Positions 1-9,368 of a DNA stretch of 64,000 nt are shown here, piece by piece. The DNA lies in the NCBI RefSeq assembly GCF_900113035.1, contig NZ_FONX01000008.1:153421-217420 (forward strand), written 5' to 3'. Under the pieces are notes generated by a model. It was not told the DNA's origin. It did no database searches and saw nothing but the letters and a program-made list of their open reading frames with translations. The stretch comes from Paracidovorax wautersii (GTDB taxonomy: Bacteria > Pseudomonadota > Gammaproteobacteria > Burkholderiales > Burkholderiaceae_C). A program made the position numbers and the translations under genes. How positions within the stretch are numbered: the stretch's first letter is position 1; the number at the start of each line of letters is the position of its first letter.

Positions 1-252
1 GCGATCTGGTGGAGCTTTCCGGCCAGCGCGCTCAGCGCCATGCTGATGTCGATCGCCTACTACCGCTGGGGCCGCTGGCGCCAGGCCCGCATGCTGGCGC
101 CGGACGATGCCCCGCCGGTGGGCACCCCGGCCGAGGTGGCCGCGCTGCCGCCGTCGCCGGTGTGCGCGCATGCGCAGCCTGCGGCACCGGCCGGCCAGGG
201 CCGGGCAGCGCCCATGCCGTCGCCACGGCCGGGCCAGCACCGCGCGGCCTGA
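1..252 (+). CDS. MATE family efflux transporter, C-terminal end (partial)
   Basis: The reading frame is open from base 1, so this gene enters from the left edge and about 83 C-terminal residues remain. It starts inside a hydrophobic helix (WWSFPASALSAMLMSIAYY), followed by a basic stretch (RWGRWRQARM) and an Ala/Pro-rich tail of about 50 residues. A final membrane helix ending in a YYRxGxWRxARM-like motif is typical of the C-terminus of MATE multidrug/Na+ antiporters, inner-membrane proteins that export cationic compounds. The proline-rich tail is longer than usual. The family call rests on this short end only. Confidence 0.6.
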   Translation, partial: AIWWSFPASALSAMLMSIAYYRWGRWRQARMLAPDDAPPVGTPAEVAALPPSPVCAHAQPAAPAGQGRAAPMPSPRPGQHRAA

Positions 253-650
253 CGCCCCCGGCCCGGGGCGGGCCGGCGTGGGGCCCGAAAGAGCGCACGA
301 GCATGCATCCGGTGCATCCGGCGCGTCCGGCCCCTCTCCTTCCCTGACAACGCCATCGCAGTCCGCCGCAGCGGCTGCGGCGCGCAGCCCTGCCTGCGGC
401 CCTGGGCGGCAAGCCCCGGCGAGCCCGCCGCCTCACTGCTCCAGCAATGGAATACCGATCCATGCGGTATGCAAATCGACCCAGAATCGGCAAAAAAGTA
501 TCAGTTCGGACTTCGAAACGCAGTAGCCAGGCGCCTGATGCGCTTCCTATCATGACCCCAGCACAAACCAGGTCGGCACACCGACGCACGGAGACAACCC
601 GCCCGCAGGCCCCAGGCCTCGCAGGCGATCGAAGAATTGCACCGCCGAAG
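253..650. other. Gene-free interval between MATE gene and AraC regulator
   Basis: About 400 bases with no convincing gene. A GC-rich self-complementary stretch (CCCCGGCCCGGGG) lies just after the MATE stop and may act in termination. Positions 305-331 hold three tandem copies of a 9-base unit GCATCCGGY. Composition changes from about 440 onward to more A/T-rich sequence, as expected for the promoter of the AraC-type gene. The frame of that gene stays open back to 447, so a longer N-terminus cannot be fully excluded. Confidence 0.5.
452..470. promoter_or_regulatory. Inverted repeat upstream of AraC regulator
   Basis: ATACCG and CGGTAT form perfect 6-base arms around 7 bases. The site lies about 180 bases upstream of the chosen start of the AraC-type gene, within the A/T-richer stretch. 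It could be an operator for that regulator or part of its promoter. This is inference from symmetry only. Confidence 0.25.
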
Positions 651-1535
651 ATGCAACCAGACCTCGAACTCGTACAGATAGGGCGCACGCAGTCCTTCAA
701 GGCGTGGGAGCACGGCTATCCGTTCCGCACGGTGCGCTGGCATTTCCACCCCGAATACGAGCTGCATCACGTGGTGGCCACGGCGGGCCGCTGCTTCGTG
801 GGCGACTTCGTCGGGGAGTTCACGCCCGGGCACCTGGTGCTGACCGGGCCCAACCTGCCCCACAACTGGGTCAGCGACATCCCCGACGAAACCTCGGTGC
901 CCCTGCGCAGCCGCGTGCTGCAGTTCGACGAGCGCTTCATCTCCGACGCCGCGCAGCTGTTTCCCGAGCTGTCGTCCTTCCAGCCGATGCTGGAGCTGAG
1001 CCGGCGCGGCGTGCTGTTCCCGGCCGCGACGGCGGCGGAGGTGGGGCCGCTGATCGCCGAACTGGTGGGCGCCACCCACATCCGCCGGATCGAGCTCTTC
1101 ATCTCCATCGTCGGCGCGCTGAGCCGCGCGCGCAGCCCGCAGGTGATGAGCAGCGACTCCTACCACCCCGACCCGTCCGGCTTCATGGCGACGGGCATCA
1201 ACGAGGCGCTCGACTACATCCGCCATCACCTGACCGAGCCCTTCGACGAAAAGCAGCTGTCCGCCATCTCCCAGCTCAGCCCCAGCGCGTTCTCGCGCAG
1301 CTTCCGGCGCCACACCGGCATGGCCCTGAGCCGCTACGTGAACCGGCTGCGCATCAACCTGGCGGCGCAGCTGCTGATGAGCGGGGAGCACGCCTCCGTG
1401 ACCGACATCTGCTTCGCCTCGGGCTTTCGGAACATCTCGAACTTCAACCGCCAGTTCCTGCGGCAAAAGGGCGTTCCGCCCTCGCGCTTCAGGGACTTTC
1501 TGATGGAGAACTCCGGCACGGCACACGCCGACTGA
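651..1535 (+). CDS. AraC family transcriptional regulator of sugar/polyol uptake
   Basis: A 294-residue protein with an N-terminal cupin-like sensing half (histidine-rich WHFHPEYELHHV near residue 25, then GHLVLTGPNLPHNW) and a C-terminal double helix-turn-helix of the AraC/XylS type (residues about 185-290; FSRSFRRHTGM, then VTDICFASGFRNISNFNRQF). Regulators with this N-terminus commonly sit beside polyol or pentose ABC transporters. The gene is 81 bases upstream of and co-directional with the sugar-binding protein gene, so it probably activates the transporter and catabolic operon on binding the sugar. The ATG at 651 was chosen because homology-like sequence begins there; an ATG at 552 and an ATG at 447 are in frame. 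Confidence 0.85.
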   Translation: MQPDLELVQIGRTQSFKAWEHGYPFRTVRWHFHPEYELHHVVATAGRCFVGDFVGEFTPGHLVLTGPNLPHNWVSDIPDETSVPLRSRVLQFDERFISDAAQLFPELSSFQPMLELSRRGVLFPAATAAEVGPLIAELVGATHIRRIELFISIVGALSRARSPQVMSSDSYHPDPSGFMATGINEALDYIRHHLTEPFDEKQLSAISQLSPSAFSRSFRRHTGMALSRYVNRLRINLAAQLLMSGEHASVTDICFASGFRNISNFNRQFLRQKGVPPSRFRDFLMENSGTAHAD

Positions 1536-1616
1536 CCGCGCAGAACCGCAGCACCGCCCCCGCAGACAGGCCCACACCTCAGGGCCGATCCGATTTCAAC
1601 CACAGGAGACAACGCC

Positions 1617-2684
1617 ATGACCGCCCATTCCCACAAAACGCTCGCCGCAGCCGGCCTGCTGGCCGCCGGACTCGCCGCTGCAGCCCTGCCCGCCGCGGCA
1701 GCGGCGCCCGCCGGAACCGTCGCCTTCCTGATGCCGGACCAGGCATCGACCCGCTACGAGCAGCACGACTTCCCAGGCTTCAAGGCCGAGATGTCCAAGC
1801 TCTGCGCGGCCTGCAAGGTGCTCTACCAGAACGCCAACGGCGACGTGGCCCAGCAGCAGCAGCAATTCAATTCGGTGATGGCACAGGGCGCCAAGGTCAT
1901 CGTGCTCGACCCGGTGGATTCCACCTCCGCCGCCTCGCTGGTCAAGCTGGCCCAGAGCAAGGGCGTCAAGGTGATCGCGTATGACCGCCCGGTGCCCTCC
2001 ACCCCGGCCGACTACTACGTGTCGTTCGACAACGAGGGCATCGGCAAGGCCATCGCCCAGTCGCTGGTGCAGCACCTGAAGGAGAACAAGGTGCCGACCG
2101 ACGCGGGCGGCCTGCTGCAGGTCAACGGCTCGCCCACCGACGCCGCCGCGGGCCTGATCAAGAACGGCATCCACGCCGGCCTGAAGGACAGCGGCTACAA
2201 GACGCTGGCCGAGTTCGACACGCCCGAGTGGGCGCCGCCCAAGGCGCAGCAGTGGGTCAGCGGGCAGGTCACGCGCTTCCGCTCGCAGATCGTCGGCGTG
2301 GTGGCCGCCAACGACGGCACGGCCGGCGGCGCCATCGCGGCGTTCAAGGCCGCGGGCGTCAACCCCGTCCCGCCGGTGTCGGGCAACGACGCCACGCTCG
2401 CCGCGCTGCAGCTGATCATCTCGGGCGACCAGTACAACACCATCTCCAAGCCCAGCGAGATCGTGGCCGCCGCCGCCGCCCGCGTCGCCGTGGACTTCCT
2501 CTCGGACACCACGCCGGCCGCCCCGGTCAAGCTCTACAACACGCCTTCGCAGCTCTTCACGCCGGCCGTGGTCACCGCGAAGAACCTCAAGGCCGAGATC
2601 ATCGACAAGAAGATCGCCACCGCCAAGGAACTCTGCACGGGCCGCTACGTGGACGGCTGCAAGAAGCTCGGCATCGCTCCCTGA
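1617..2684 (+). CDS. Periplasmic sugar-binding protein of ABC transporter (RbsB/XylF-like)
   Basis: A 355-residue protein starting with a Sec signal peptide (Ala/Leu-rich to about residue 30, with an A-rich cleavage region). The mature part has the periplasmic-binding-protein type 1 fold: TVAFLMPDQASTRYEQHDF at the start, GAKVIVLDPVDSTSA, then VIAYDRPV and a late GNDATLAALQ segment, all typical of the ribose/xylose-binding family. It captures a sugar or polyol in the periplasm for the ATPase and permease encoded next. A good Shine-Dalgarno (AGGAG) precedes the ATG. The gap to the ATPase gene is only 11 bases. The exact ligand cannot be read from the sequence. Confidence 0.88.
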   Translation: MTAHSHKTLAAAGLLAAGLAAAALPAAAAAPAGTVAFLMPDQASTRYEQHDFPGFKAEMSKLCAACKVLYQNANGDVAQQQQQFNSVMAQGAKVIVLDPVDSTSAASLVKLAQSKGVKVIAYDRPVPSTPADYYVSFDNEGIGKAIAQSLVQHLKENKVPTDAGGLLQVNGSPTDAAAGLIKNGIHAGLKDSGYKTLAEFDTPEWAPPKAQQWVSGQVTRFRSQIVGVVAANDGTAGGAIAAFKAAGVNPVPPVSGNDATLAALQLIISGDQYNTISKPSEIVAAAAARVAVDFLSDTTPAAPVKLYNTPSQLFTPAVVTAKNLKAEIIDKKIATAKELCTGRYVDGCKKLGIAP

Positions 2685-2695
2685 TCGACGGATAG

Positions 2696-3529
2696 ATGGA
2701 CAGCGTGATGAAGAGCCCCTCTACCCCACGGCGCGCCCTCGGCGAGCCGGTGCTGAGCCTGCGCAAGATCTGCAAGCGCTTCGGCGCGGTGTCCGCGCTG
2801 ACGGACATCGACCTCGACGTGCATGCGGGCGAAGTGGTCGCCCTCGTGGGCGACAACGGCGCCGGCAAGTCCACCCTGGTCAAGGTGCTGGCGGGCGTGC
2901 ATCAGCCCACCTCCGGCAGCATCCATTTCGCGGGCCAGCCGGTCACGCTCGACAGCCCCGCCAAGGCGCTGGACCTGGGCATCGCCACGGTGTTCCAGGA
3001 TCTGGCCCTGTGCGAGAACCTCGACGTGGTCGCCAACATCTACCTCGGGCGCGAGAAGAGCCCGTGGAGCCTCGACGAGGTCTCGATGGAGGTCAAGGCC
3101 TGGACGCTGCTCAACGAGCTGTCGGCCCGCATCCCCGACGTCCGCGACGTGGTGGCCTCGCTCTCGGGCGGCCAGCGCCAGACGGTGGCCATCGCGCGCT
3201 CGCTGCTGCTCGACCCGCGCCTGATCATGCTCGACGAGCCCACGGCCGCCCTCGGCGTCGCGCAGACCGCCGAGGTGCTGAACCTCATCGAGCGGGTGCG
3301 CGACCGGGGCCACGCGGTGATCATGATCAGCCACAACATGGAAGACGTGCGCGCCGTGGCCGACCGCATCGTGGTGCTGCGCCTGGGCCGCAACAACGGG
3401 GTGTTCTACCCCGACTCCTCCAACCAGGAACTCGTTGCCGCCATCACGGGCGCCACCGAAAACGCCGTTTCGCGCCGCGCGAGCCGCGGCCAGGACAACA
3501 CCGTGGCGCAGAGCCAGGAGACAGCATGA
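2696..3529 (+). CDS. Sugar ABC transporter ATP-binding protein (single domain)
   Basis: A 277-residue ABC ATPase with Walker A GDNGAGKST (about residue 60), signature LSGGQRQ and Walker B LIMLDEP, followed by the H-loop region MISHN. Ribose- and xylose-type transporters often use a fused ATPase of about 500 residues with two cassettes. Here there is one cassette, as in FrcA of the fructose FrcBCA system, so a homodimer presumably drives transport. Its stop overlaps the permease start by four bases (ATGA), which indicates translational coupling. Confidence 0.9.
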   Translation: MDSVMKSPSTPRRALGEPVLSLRKICKRFGAVSALTDIDLDVHAGEVVALVGDNGAGKSTLVKVLAGVHQPTSGSIHFAGQPVTLDSPAKALDLGIATVFQDLALCENLDVVANIYLGREKSPWSLDEVSMEVKAWTLLNELSARIPDVRDVVASLSGGQRQTVAIARSLLLDPRLIMLDEPTAALGVAQTAEVLNLIERVRDRGHAVIMISHNMEDVRAVADRIVVLRLGRNNGVFYPDSSNQELVAAITGATENAVSRRASRGQDNTVAQSQETA

Positions 3530-4797
3530 GCCCCCAATCCCCATCCACCGCGCCGGCAGCGGTGCCGGCGCCCACGCTGCTCGACCGCAGCGACGTGCGC
3601 GTGCAGCATGCGGACGGCCTCGGCGCCTCGGTATCGGCCTTCTTCCAGCGCGTGCGCTCGGGCGACCTCGGCTCGCTGCCGGTCATCGTCGGGCTGCTCA
3701 TCATCTGGACGGTGTTCGCCCTGCTGAACCCGGTGTTCCTGTCGGCCGACAACCTGGTCAACCTGCTGTTCGACTGCTCCACCACCGGCGTCATCGCGCT
3801 CGGCATCGTCTGCGTGCTGATGGTCGGGCAGATCGACCTGTCGGTGGGCTCGATCAGCGGTTTCTCGTCCGCGCTGGTCGGCACGCTCTGGGTGACCCAG
3901 GGCTGGCCGCTGCCGGCGGCCGTGGCCGCGGCGCTGGCCGCGGGCGGGCTGATCGGCGCGCTCTACGCGCTGCTGTTCAACCGCTTCGGCATGCCGAGCT
4001 TCGTGGCGACCCTGGCCGGCCTGCTGGCCATCCTCGGCCTCCAGCTCTACCTGCTGGGCACCAGCGGCTCGATCAACCTGCCGTACGGCTCGGAGATGGT
4101 CGATTTCGGGCAGCTGCTGGTGATCCCGCCGGCGCTCTCCCACGTGCTGGCGCTGCTGCCCGGCACCGCGATGCTGGTGCTGGGCCTGCGCACGCGCGCC
4201 CGCCGGCAGGCGGTGCGGCTGTCGGCGCCCTCCGTGGCCGGGCTGGTGGCGCGTGCTGCCATCGCCACCGTGCTGCTGCAGGCGGCTGTGGCCTATCTGC
4301 ACCAGGCACGGGGCGTGCCATGGATGTTCGGCCTGTTCCTGGCTCTGGCGGTCGCCATGGACTACGCGCTGCGCCGCACCTGGTGGGGCCGGGCGATGCA
4401 GGCCGTCGGCGGCAACCGCGAAGCGGCGCGCCGCGCGGGCATCAACGTGCGGGCCATCTTCGCCAGCGCCTTCGTGCTGTGCGCCAGCCTGGCGGCGCTC
4501 GGCGGCATCCTCAGCGCGGCGCGGCTGGCTTCGGCCAGCCAGCAGGCCGGCACGGGCGACGTCAACCTGAACGCCATCGCCGCAGCGGTGATCGGCGGCA
4601 CCAGCCTCTTCGGCGGCCGGGGCAGCGCCTATTCGGCGGTGCTCGGCATCATCGTGATCCAGTCGATCGCGAGTGGGCTGACGCTGCTCAACCTGTCCTC
4701 GTCCCTGCGTTTCATGATCACCGGCGCCGTGCTGGCGATCGCAGTGATCGTCGATTCCCTGGCACGCCAGTCGCGCGTGTCCCATGGCCGCGCCTGA
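3526..4797 (+). CDS. Sugar ABC transporter permease (RbsC/XylH-like)
   Basis: A 423-residue inner-membrane protein of the branched-chain/ribose permease family. About ten hydrophobic helices can be seen. The characteristic segments are VGQIDLSVGSISGFSSALVG (helix 3 region), NRFGMPSFVATLAGLL, and near the C-terminus the cytoplasmic coupling region (GGNREAARRAGINVR) and GGTSLFGGRGS. The extra length compared with RbsC is in a central insertion (about residues 195-260), as in XylH. It forms the channel used by the adjacent binding protein and ATPase. Confidence 0.9.
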   Translation: MSPQSPSTAPAAVPAPTLLDRSDVRVQHADGLGASVSAFFQRVRSGDLGSLPVIVGLLIIWTVFALLNPVFLSADNLVNLLFDCSTTGVIALGIVCVLMVGQIDLSVGSISGFSSALVGTLWVTQGWPLPAAVAAALAAGGLIGALYALLFNRFGMPSFVATLAGLLAILGLQLYLLGTSGSINLPYGSEMVDFGQLLVIPPALSHVLALLPGTAMLVLGLRTRARRQAVRLSAPSVAGLVARAAIATVLLQAAVAYLHQARGVPWMFGLFLALAVAMDYALRRTWWGRAMQAVGGNREAARRAGINVRAIFASAFVLCASLAALGGILSAARLASASQQAGTGDVNLNAIAAAVIGGTSLFGGRGSAYSAVLGIIVIQSIASGLTLLNLSSSLRFMITGAVLAIAVIVDSLARQSRVSHGRA

Positions 4798-4830
4798 TGC
4801 GCCGCCTCCCCCCTTCTGGAGACTGAATTG

Positions 4831-5562
4831 ATGACGACGGAATCACTCAAGGGCCGCGTGGCGGCCGTCACCGGCGCGGCGTCGGGCATCGGCCTGGCCT
4901 GCGCGAGCGCGATGCTCGCAGCGGGCGCCACGGTCGTGCTGATCGACCGGGACGCGACCAAACTGCAGCAGATCTGCGCCGAGCTGGGCCCGCGCGCCCT
5001 GGCCCTGCAGCTGGACCTGCTGAAGCCGCAGGAGAACTCGGCGATGCTGGAAAAGATCCTGGCGCTGGCCGGGGGCCTGGACATCTTCCACGCCAACGCC
5101 GGCGCCTACGTGGGCGGCGACGTGACCGAAGGCGACCCCGACGCCTGGGATCGCATGCTGAACCTCAACATCAATGCGGCCTTCCGCTCGGTCCACGCCG
5201 TGCTGCCGCACCTGGTGGCGCAGAAGTCCGGCGACATCCTCTTCACGAGCTCCATCGCGGGCATCGTGCCGGTGGTGTGGGAGCCGATCTACACGGCATC
5301 CAAATTCGCCGTCCAGGCCTTCGTCCACACCACCCGCCGGCAGCTCGCCAAGCACGGCGTGCGCGTGGGTTCCGTGGCGCCCGGCCCGGTCGTGACCGCG
5401 CTGCTGGACGACTGGCCCAAGGCCAAGATGGACGAGGCCCTGGCCTCGGGCAGCCTGATGCAGGCGCAGGAAGTGGCCGACTGCGTGATGTTCATGCTGA
5501 CCCGCCCGCGCAACGTGACGGTGCGCGACATCGTCATCCTGCCGAACAACGTGGATCTGTGA
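4831..5562 (+). CDS. SDR family NAD(P)-dependent oxidoreductase, probable polyol dehydrogenase
   Basis: A 243-residue short-chain dehydrogenase/reductase. The cofactor motif TGAASGIG is near residue 15, NAG(AY) near 88, a catalytic Ser in LFTSSIAG and the YxxxK pair in [11 protein letters not shown]. The acidic residue after beta2 (LIDRD) favours NAD(H). It follows the permease in the same operon and overlaps the kinase start by one base. The context suggests that it oxidises the imported polyol (for example a pentitol) to a ketose, which the kinase then phosphorylates. The ATG at 4831 was chosen over the TTG three bases upstream. Confidence 0.85.
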   Translation: MTTESLKGRVAAVTGAASGIGLACASAMLAAGATVVLIDRDATKLQQICAELGPRALALQLDLLKPQENSAMLEKILALAGGLDIFHANAGAYVGGDVTEGDPDAWDRMLNLNINAAFRSVHAVLPHLVAQKSGDILFTSSIAGIVPVVWEPIYTASKFAVQAFVHTTRRQLAKHGVRVGSVAPGPVVTALLDDWPKAKMDEALASGSLMQAQEVADCVMFMLTRPRNVTVRDIVILPNNVDL

Positions 5563-7199
5563 TGGCCGCCGACACCCTCGCCAGGCCGCAGGCCTATGTC
5601 ATCGGCGTGGACGTGGGCACGGGCAGCGCCCGCGCCGGCGTGTTCGACCTGGCCGGCCACATGCTGGCCACGGCCAAGCGCGACATCCAGCTCTTCCACG
5701 CGCCCGGCTCCATCGTCGAGCAGTCGAGCGACGAGATCTGGGCCGCGGTCTGCGCCTCGGTGCGCGACGCGATGCAGCAGGCCGGCATCGCGCCCGGCCA
5801 GGTGCGCGGCATAGGCTTCGATGCGACCTGCTCGCTGGTGGTGCTGGGCGAAGGCGGCCGGCCGCTGCCGGTGGGCCCCTCGGAAGACCCCGGGCGCAAC
5901 ATCATCGTGTGGATGGACCACCGCGCCGTGGAGCAGGCCGAGCGCATCAACGCCACCGGGCACGAGGTGCTGAAGTACGTGGGCGGCCGCATCTCGCCCG
6001 AGATGGAGACGCCCAAGCTGCTGTGGCTGCGCGAGCACCGTCCGCAGGTGTTCGACGCGGCCTGGCAGTTCATGGACCTGACCGACTTCCTCACCTGGCG
6101 TGCGAGCGGCGACCTGGCCCGCTCCACCTGCACGGTCACCTGCAAGTGGACCTACCTGGCGCACGAGCAGCGCTGGGACGCGGACTACTTCCGCACCGTC
6201 GGGCTGGGCGTGCTGGCCGACGAGGATTTCGCGCGCATCGGCCGCAGCGTCGTGGCGCCCGGCACCGCGCTGGGCCAGGGGCTCACGCCTGCGGCGGCGG
6301 CCGAACTCGGCCTGCTGGCCGGCACGGCGGTGGCCACCGGCGTCATCGACGCGCATGCCGGCGGCATCGGCACCGTGGGCGCGGACGGAGACCCCTTCGC
6401 GGCGCTGGCCTATGTCTTCGGCACCTCGTCCTGCACCATGACCAGCACGCGCGAGCCGGTGTTCGTGCCCGGCGTCTGGGGGCCGTATTTCTCGGCGATG
6501 GTGCCGCAGACCTGGCTCAACGAGGGCGGCCAGTCGGCGGCGGGCGCCGCCATCGACCAGCTGCTCTCCATGCACCCGCTGGCCGCCGAAATGCAGGCCC
6601 AGGCGCAGGACGAGGCCCTGCCCGCGCGGCTGGCGCAGCTGGTCGCGCAGCGCACAGCCGACCTGTCGGACGCCGTGCTCCTGGCCGAAGGGCTGCACGT
6701 GGTGCCGGAATTCCTCGGCAATCGCGCGCCGCATGCCGACCCGCATGCCCGTGCGGCCATCCTGGGCCTGGGCATGGAGCGCGACATCGACAGCCTGCTG
6801 GCGATGTACGTCGCGGGCATCTGCGGCATCGCCTACGGGCTGCGGCAGATCATCGAGGTGCAGGCCCGGGCCGGCGCGCCCATCGACCGCATCATGATCA
6901 GCGGCGGCGCGGGCCGCCTGGCCCTGGTGCGGCAGCTGCTGGCGGACGGCACCGGCAAGCCGGTCGTGGCGACCGAGGCGGCCGAGCCGGTGCTGCTGGG
7001 CGCCGCGATGCTGGGCGGCGTGGCGGCGGGCGCCTTCGGCGACGTGGCGAGCACCATGGCGGGCATGTCCCGCTCCGGCGAGGTCTTCGAGCCCCGCTCC
7101 GGCGCGATCGCAGAGGTGCATGCCGCGCGCTTCAGCGCCTTCGGGCAGCTGCAGGAGCTGGCCGCGCGGCTGCGCGGGGCGGCGCACCGGCCTTCCTGA
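5562..7199 (+). CDS. FGGY-family carbohydrate (pentulose) kinase
   Basis: A 545-residue sugar kinase with the two actin-like domains of the FGGY family. The first phosphate loop is VIGVDVGTGSARAGVFD near the N-terminus; WMDHRAVEQA, MDLTDFLTWRASGD and a C-terminal GGAGRLALVRQLLADGTGKPV ATP-binding segment follow. The length and the GTGSARAG loop fit the pentulose-kinase subgroup (ribulose/xylulose kinases) better than glycerol kinase. The stop of the SDR gene and this start share one base (TGATG). Role inferred from context: phosphorylation of the ketose made by the dehydrogenase, feeding the pentose phosphate pathway. Confidence 0.85.
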   Translation: MAADTLARPQAYVIGVDVGTGSARAGVFDLAGHMLATAKRDIQLFHAPGSIVEQSSDEIWAAVCASVRDAMQQAGIAPGQVRGIGFDATCSLVVLGEGGRPLPVGPSEDPGRNIIVWMDHRAVEQAERINATGHEVLKYVGGRISPEMETPKLLWLREHRPQVFDAAWQFMDLTDFLTWRASGDLARSTCTVTCKWTYLAHEQRWDADYFRTVGLGVLADEDFARIGRSVVAPGTALGQGLTPAAAAELGLLAGTAVATGVIDAHAGGIGTVGADGDPFAALAYVFGTSSCTMTSTREPVFVPGVWGPYFSAMVPQTWLNEGGQSAAGAAIDQLLSMHPLAAEMQAQAQDEALPARLAQLVAQRTADLSDAVLLAEGLHVVPEFLGNRAPHADPHARAAILGLGMERDIDSLLAMYVAGICGIAYGLRQIIEVQARAGAPIDRIMISGGAGRLALVRQLLADGTGKPVVATEAAEPVLLGAAMLGGVAAGAFGDVASTMAGMSRSGEVFEPRSGAIAEVHAARFSAFGQLQELAARLRGAAHRPS

Positions 7200-7280
7200 A
7201 GACGCTCGGCGATCTCCCCGGGGGATCGTCAGCGGTCTCCTGGAGCGCTCCCGAGGGGCGGCATCGCCCGGCCGCGCCCG

Positions 7281-9368
7281 TCAGGGCAGACCTGCGGCCC
7301 CGCCCGTGCCGGACAGCTGGGCGATGGCTGCCAGGTCCACGGGCGGCACCCCGGATGATTCGTCATCGCGGAACCGCGCCGCGATGGACACGATCGTGGA
7401 TTCGATCGCGAGGAAGGCCTCCAGCACCTCGGGGTCGAACGCGGCGCCGCATTGCTCGCGGATCAGCTGCATGGCGTTCTCATGCGTGAAAGGCGGCTTG
7501 TAGCAGCGGCGGCTGATGAGCGCGTCGTACACGTCGGCCACGGCCATGATCCGCGCGGCGAGCGGAATGGCATCGCCGGCCAAGCCGCGGGGATAGCCGC
7601 CGCCGTCCCAGCGCTCGTGGTGGCTGCCGGCGATGTCCGCGGCGATGGTGAGGAAGTTCTCGCCATCGATGCGCTGGGCCGCGCTCAGCAGGATCTGCCG
7701 GCCGTAGTCGGCATGCCGCTTCATCTGCTCCATCTCATCCGGGGTGAGCCTGCCCGGCTTGAGCAGGATGTGGTCGGGCACGCCGACCTTGCCGATGTCG
7801 TGCAGGGGCGCCGACCGGAAGAGCAGCTCGATGTAGGCCCGCGTCAGGATCTGTGGATGGCGGCCCATGCCGCGCAGCTTCAGGGCGATCTCCCGCACGT
7901 AATGCTGGGTGCGCTTGATGTGCGCTCCGGTTTCGGGGTCGCGCGTCTCGGCCACCGAGGCCATGGACTCGATGGTGATTTCGCGGGCGTTGGCCAGCTG
8001 GCGCTGCCAGGTCAGGGCCCGCCACCGCTCGATGGCATGGCGCGCCGCGAAGCCGCCGGCCAGCAGCCCGGCGGCCACCAGCAGCGGCGCCGCCGCCGAC
8101 ACGAAGATGCCCGTGCGCAGGAAGAGCAGCAGGCTGGCGGCACAAGGCAGCAGGCCGGCCACTGCGCCGCCCAGCAGCAGCGCGATGCTGTTGCTCCAGA
8201 CGAAGAGGCCGGCCAGGGCCGCCGCGACCACCAGGGCGGCAGCGGTCGCCGCCTGGGGCGCCCACGCCGGCTGGCGCACGAAGCCGTCGTGCAGCAGGTT
8301 CTCGGCCGTCGCCGCCTGGACGAGCAGGCCCGGCAACCGCGCGGCCGCGGCGGTGCGGTGGTAGTCGTTCAGTACGAGGGCCGAGCTGCCCAGGAAGACG
8401 ACCCGGCCCGCGAAGTCGTCCGCGGAGAAGCGCCCGTTCAGGATGTCCACCGCGGACACGGACGGATAGGCCGCGGCACTGGGCGCCGTGCGCAGCAGGG
8501 CCTGCCCGCGGCGGTCCACCGGCACGGTGAGCGCCCCGGCCTTCAATTGCGGGCCATCCGGCGTCTGCTGGACCTGCACGCCCTGCACGCCGGTGGCCTG
8601 CATCACGGCGGCCAGCGCCAGGCTGGGATGCACGCGCCCCGCCTGCGCGATCAGCAGCGGCACGCGGCGCAGCACGCCATCGCCGTCCACGGAGTGGTTG
8701 ACGAAGCCGCTGCGGCCCAGGCTGCCCTCGATGGCGGGGGTGTTGGACAGGACGCCGGTCGCCAGAGGCAGATCCAGCAGGCCGAACGAAGGCTCCGGCG
8801 GCAGCGCTCCGGGCAGGCTGCCGTCCGGCAGGGGTGCGGTGCGGCGGTCGAAGTACAGGTAGCTCGCGCCGACCGTCTGCGTCTCGGCGAGCACGCGGCC
8901 CAGGTAGCGGTCGTTGTCGTAGAGGCCGGAAGGGGCGCCCGAGATCTTCAGATCCACGCCGAAGTCGTGCCGGAAGCTCTCGCGCAGCGTGTTCAGGGAG
9001 CTGCGATCGGGCTCGGGGAAGAAGATGTCCAGCGCGATCGCGGCCGGCTGTGCACTGGCGATGCGCCGCAGCAGCGTGGCGATGCGATAGCGCGGCCAGG
9101 GCCATTGGCCTGCGGCAGCCAGGCTGGCCTCGTCGATATCGACCACGATCGTGCTGGGCGCCGGAGCCGGCGACGCCCCCACGCGCAGCCAGCTGTCGAG
9201 CAGCAGGTGGTCGGCCGGCGCGAACGCGGCCGGCCACAGCGCGAGCAGCGCCCCCACGGCCGCCGCCGCAGCCAGGCTGCCGCCGAAGAGCGCGAGCACC
9301 TGCCGGCGGCTGAACCGGTGATCGAACCGGAACCAGCGGGCCCAGCGGACCCAACGGGGCCGGGCCAT
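7281..9368 (-). CDS. CHASE2 sensor / HD-GYP cyclic-di-GMP phosphodiesterase
   Basis: A 695-residue membrane protein. A first helix (about residues 24-47) is followed by a periplasmic CHASE2 domain (about 50-345; IVVDIDEASLAAAGQWPWPR and ALDIFFPEPD are characteristic), then three helices (about 370-435) and a cytoplasmic HD-GYP domain (about 470-690). All HD-GYP hallmarks are present: LHDIGKVGVPDHILLKPG, HHERWDGGGYPRGL and ARIMAVADVYDALIS. It should therefore hydrolyse c-di-GMP under control of a periplasmic signal. Its start overlaps the OmpA-lipoprotein stop by one base, so it is translated with the FecR and OmpA genes. Confidence 0.92.
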   Translation of the reverse strand: MARPRWVRWARWFRFDHRFSRRQVLALFGGSLAAAAAVGALLALWPAAFAPADHLLLDSWLRVGASPAPAPSTIVVDIDEASLAAAGQWPWPRYRIATLLRRIASAQPAAIALDIFFPEPDRSSLNTLRESFRHDFGVDLKISGAPSGLYDNDRYLGRVLAETQTVGASYLYFDRRTAPLPDGSLPGALPPEPSFGLLDLPLATGVLSNTPAIEGSLGRSGFVNHSVDGDGVLRRVPLLIAQAGRVHPSLALAAVMQATGVQGVQVQQTPDGPQLKAGALTVPVDRRGQALLRTAPSAAAYPSVSAVDILNGRFSADDFAGRVVFLGSSALVLNDYHRTAAAARLPGLLVQAATAENLLHDGFVRQPAWAPQAATAAALVVAAALAGLFVWSNSIALLLGGAVAGLLPCAASLLLFLRTGIFVSAAAPLLVAAGLLAGGFAARHAIERWRALTWQRQLANAREITIESMASVAETRDPETGAHIKRTQHYVREIALKLRGMGRHPQILTRAYIELLFRSAPLHDIGKVGVPDHILLKPGRLTPDEMEQMKRHADYGRQILLSAAQRIDGENFLTIAADIAGSHHERWDGGGYPRGLAGDAIPLAARIMAVADVYDALISRRCYKPPFTHENAMQLIREQCGAAFDPEVLEAFLAIESTIVSIAARFRDDESSGVPPVDLAAIAQLSGTGGAAGLP

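Noticed and set aside
305..331. Three tandem 9-base units as a CRISPR or functional satellite.
   Set aside because: Units are too short and contiguous with no spacers; most likely a slippage product.
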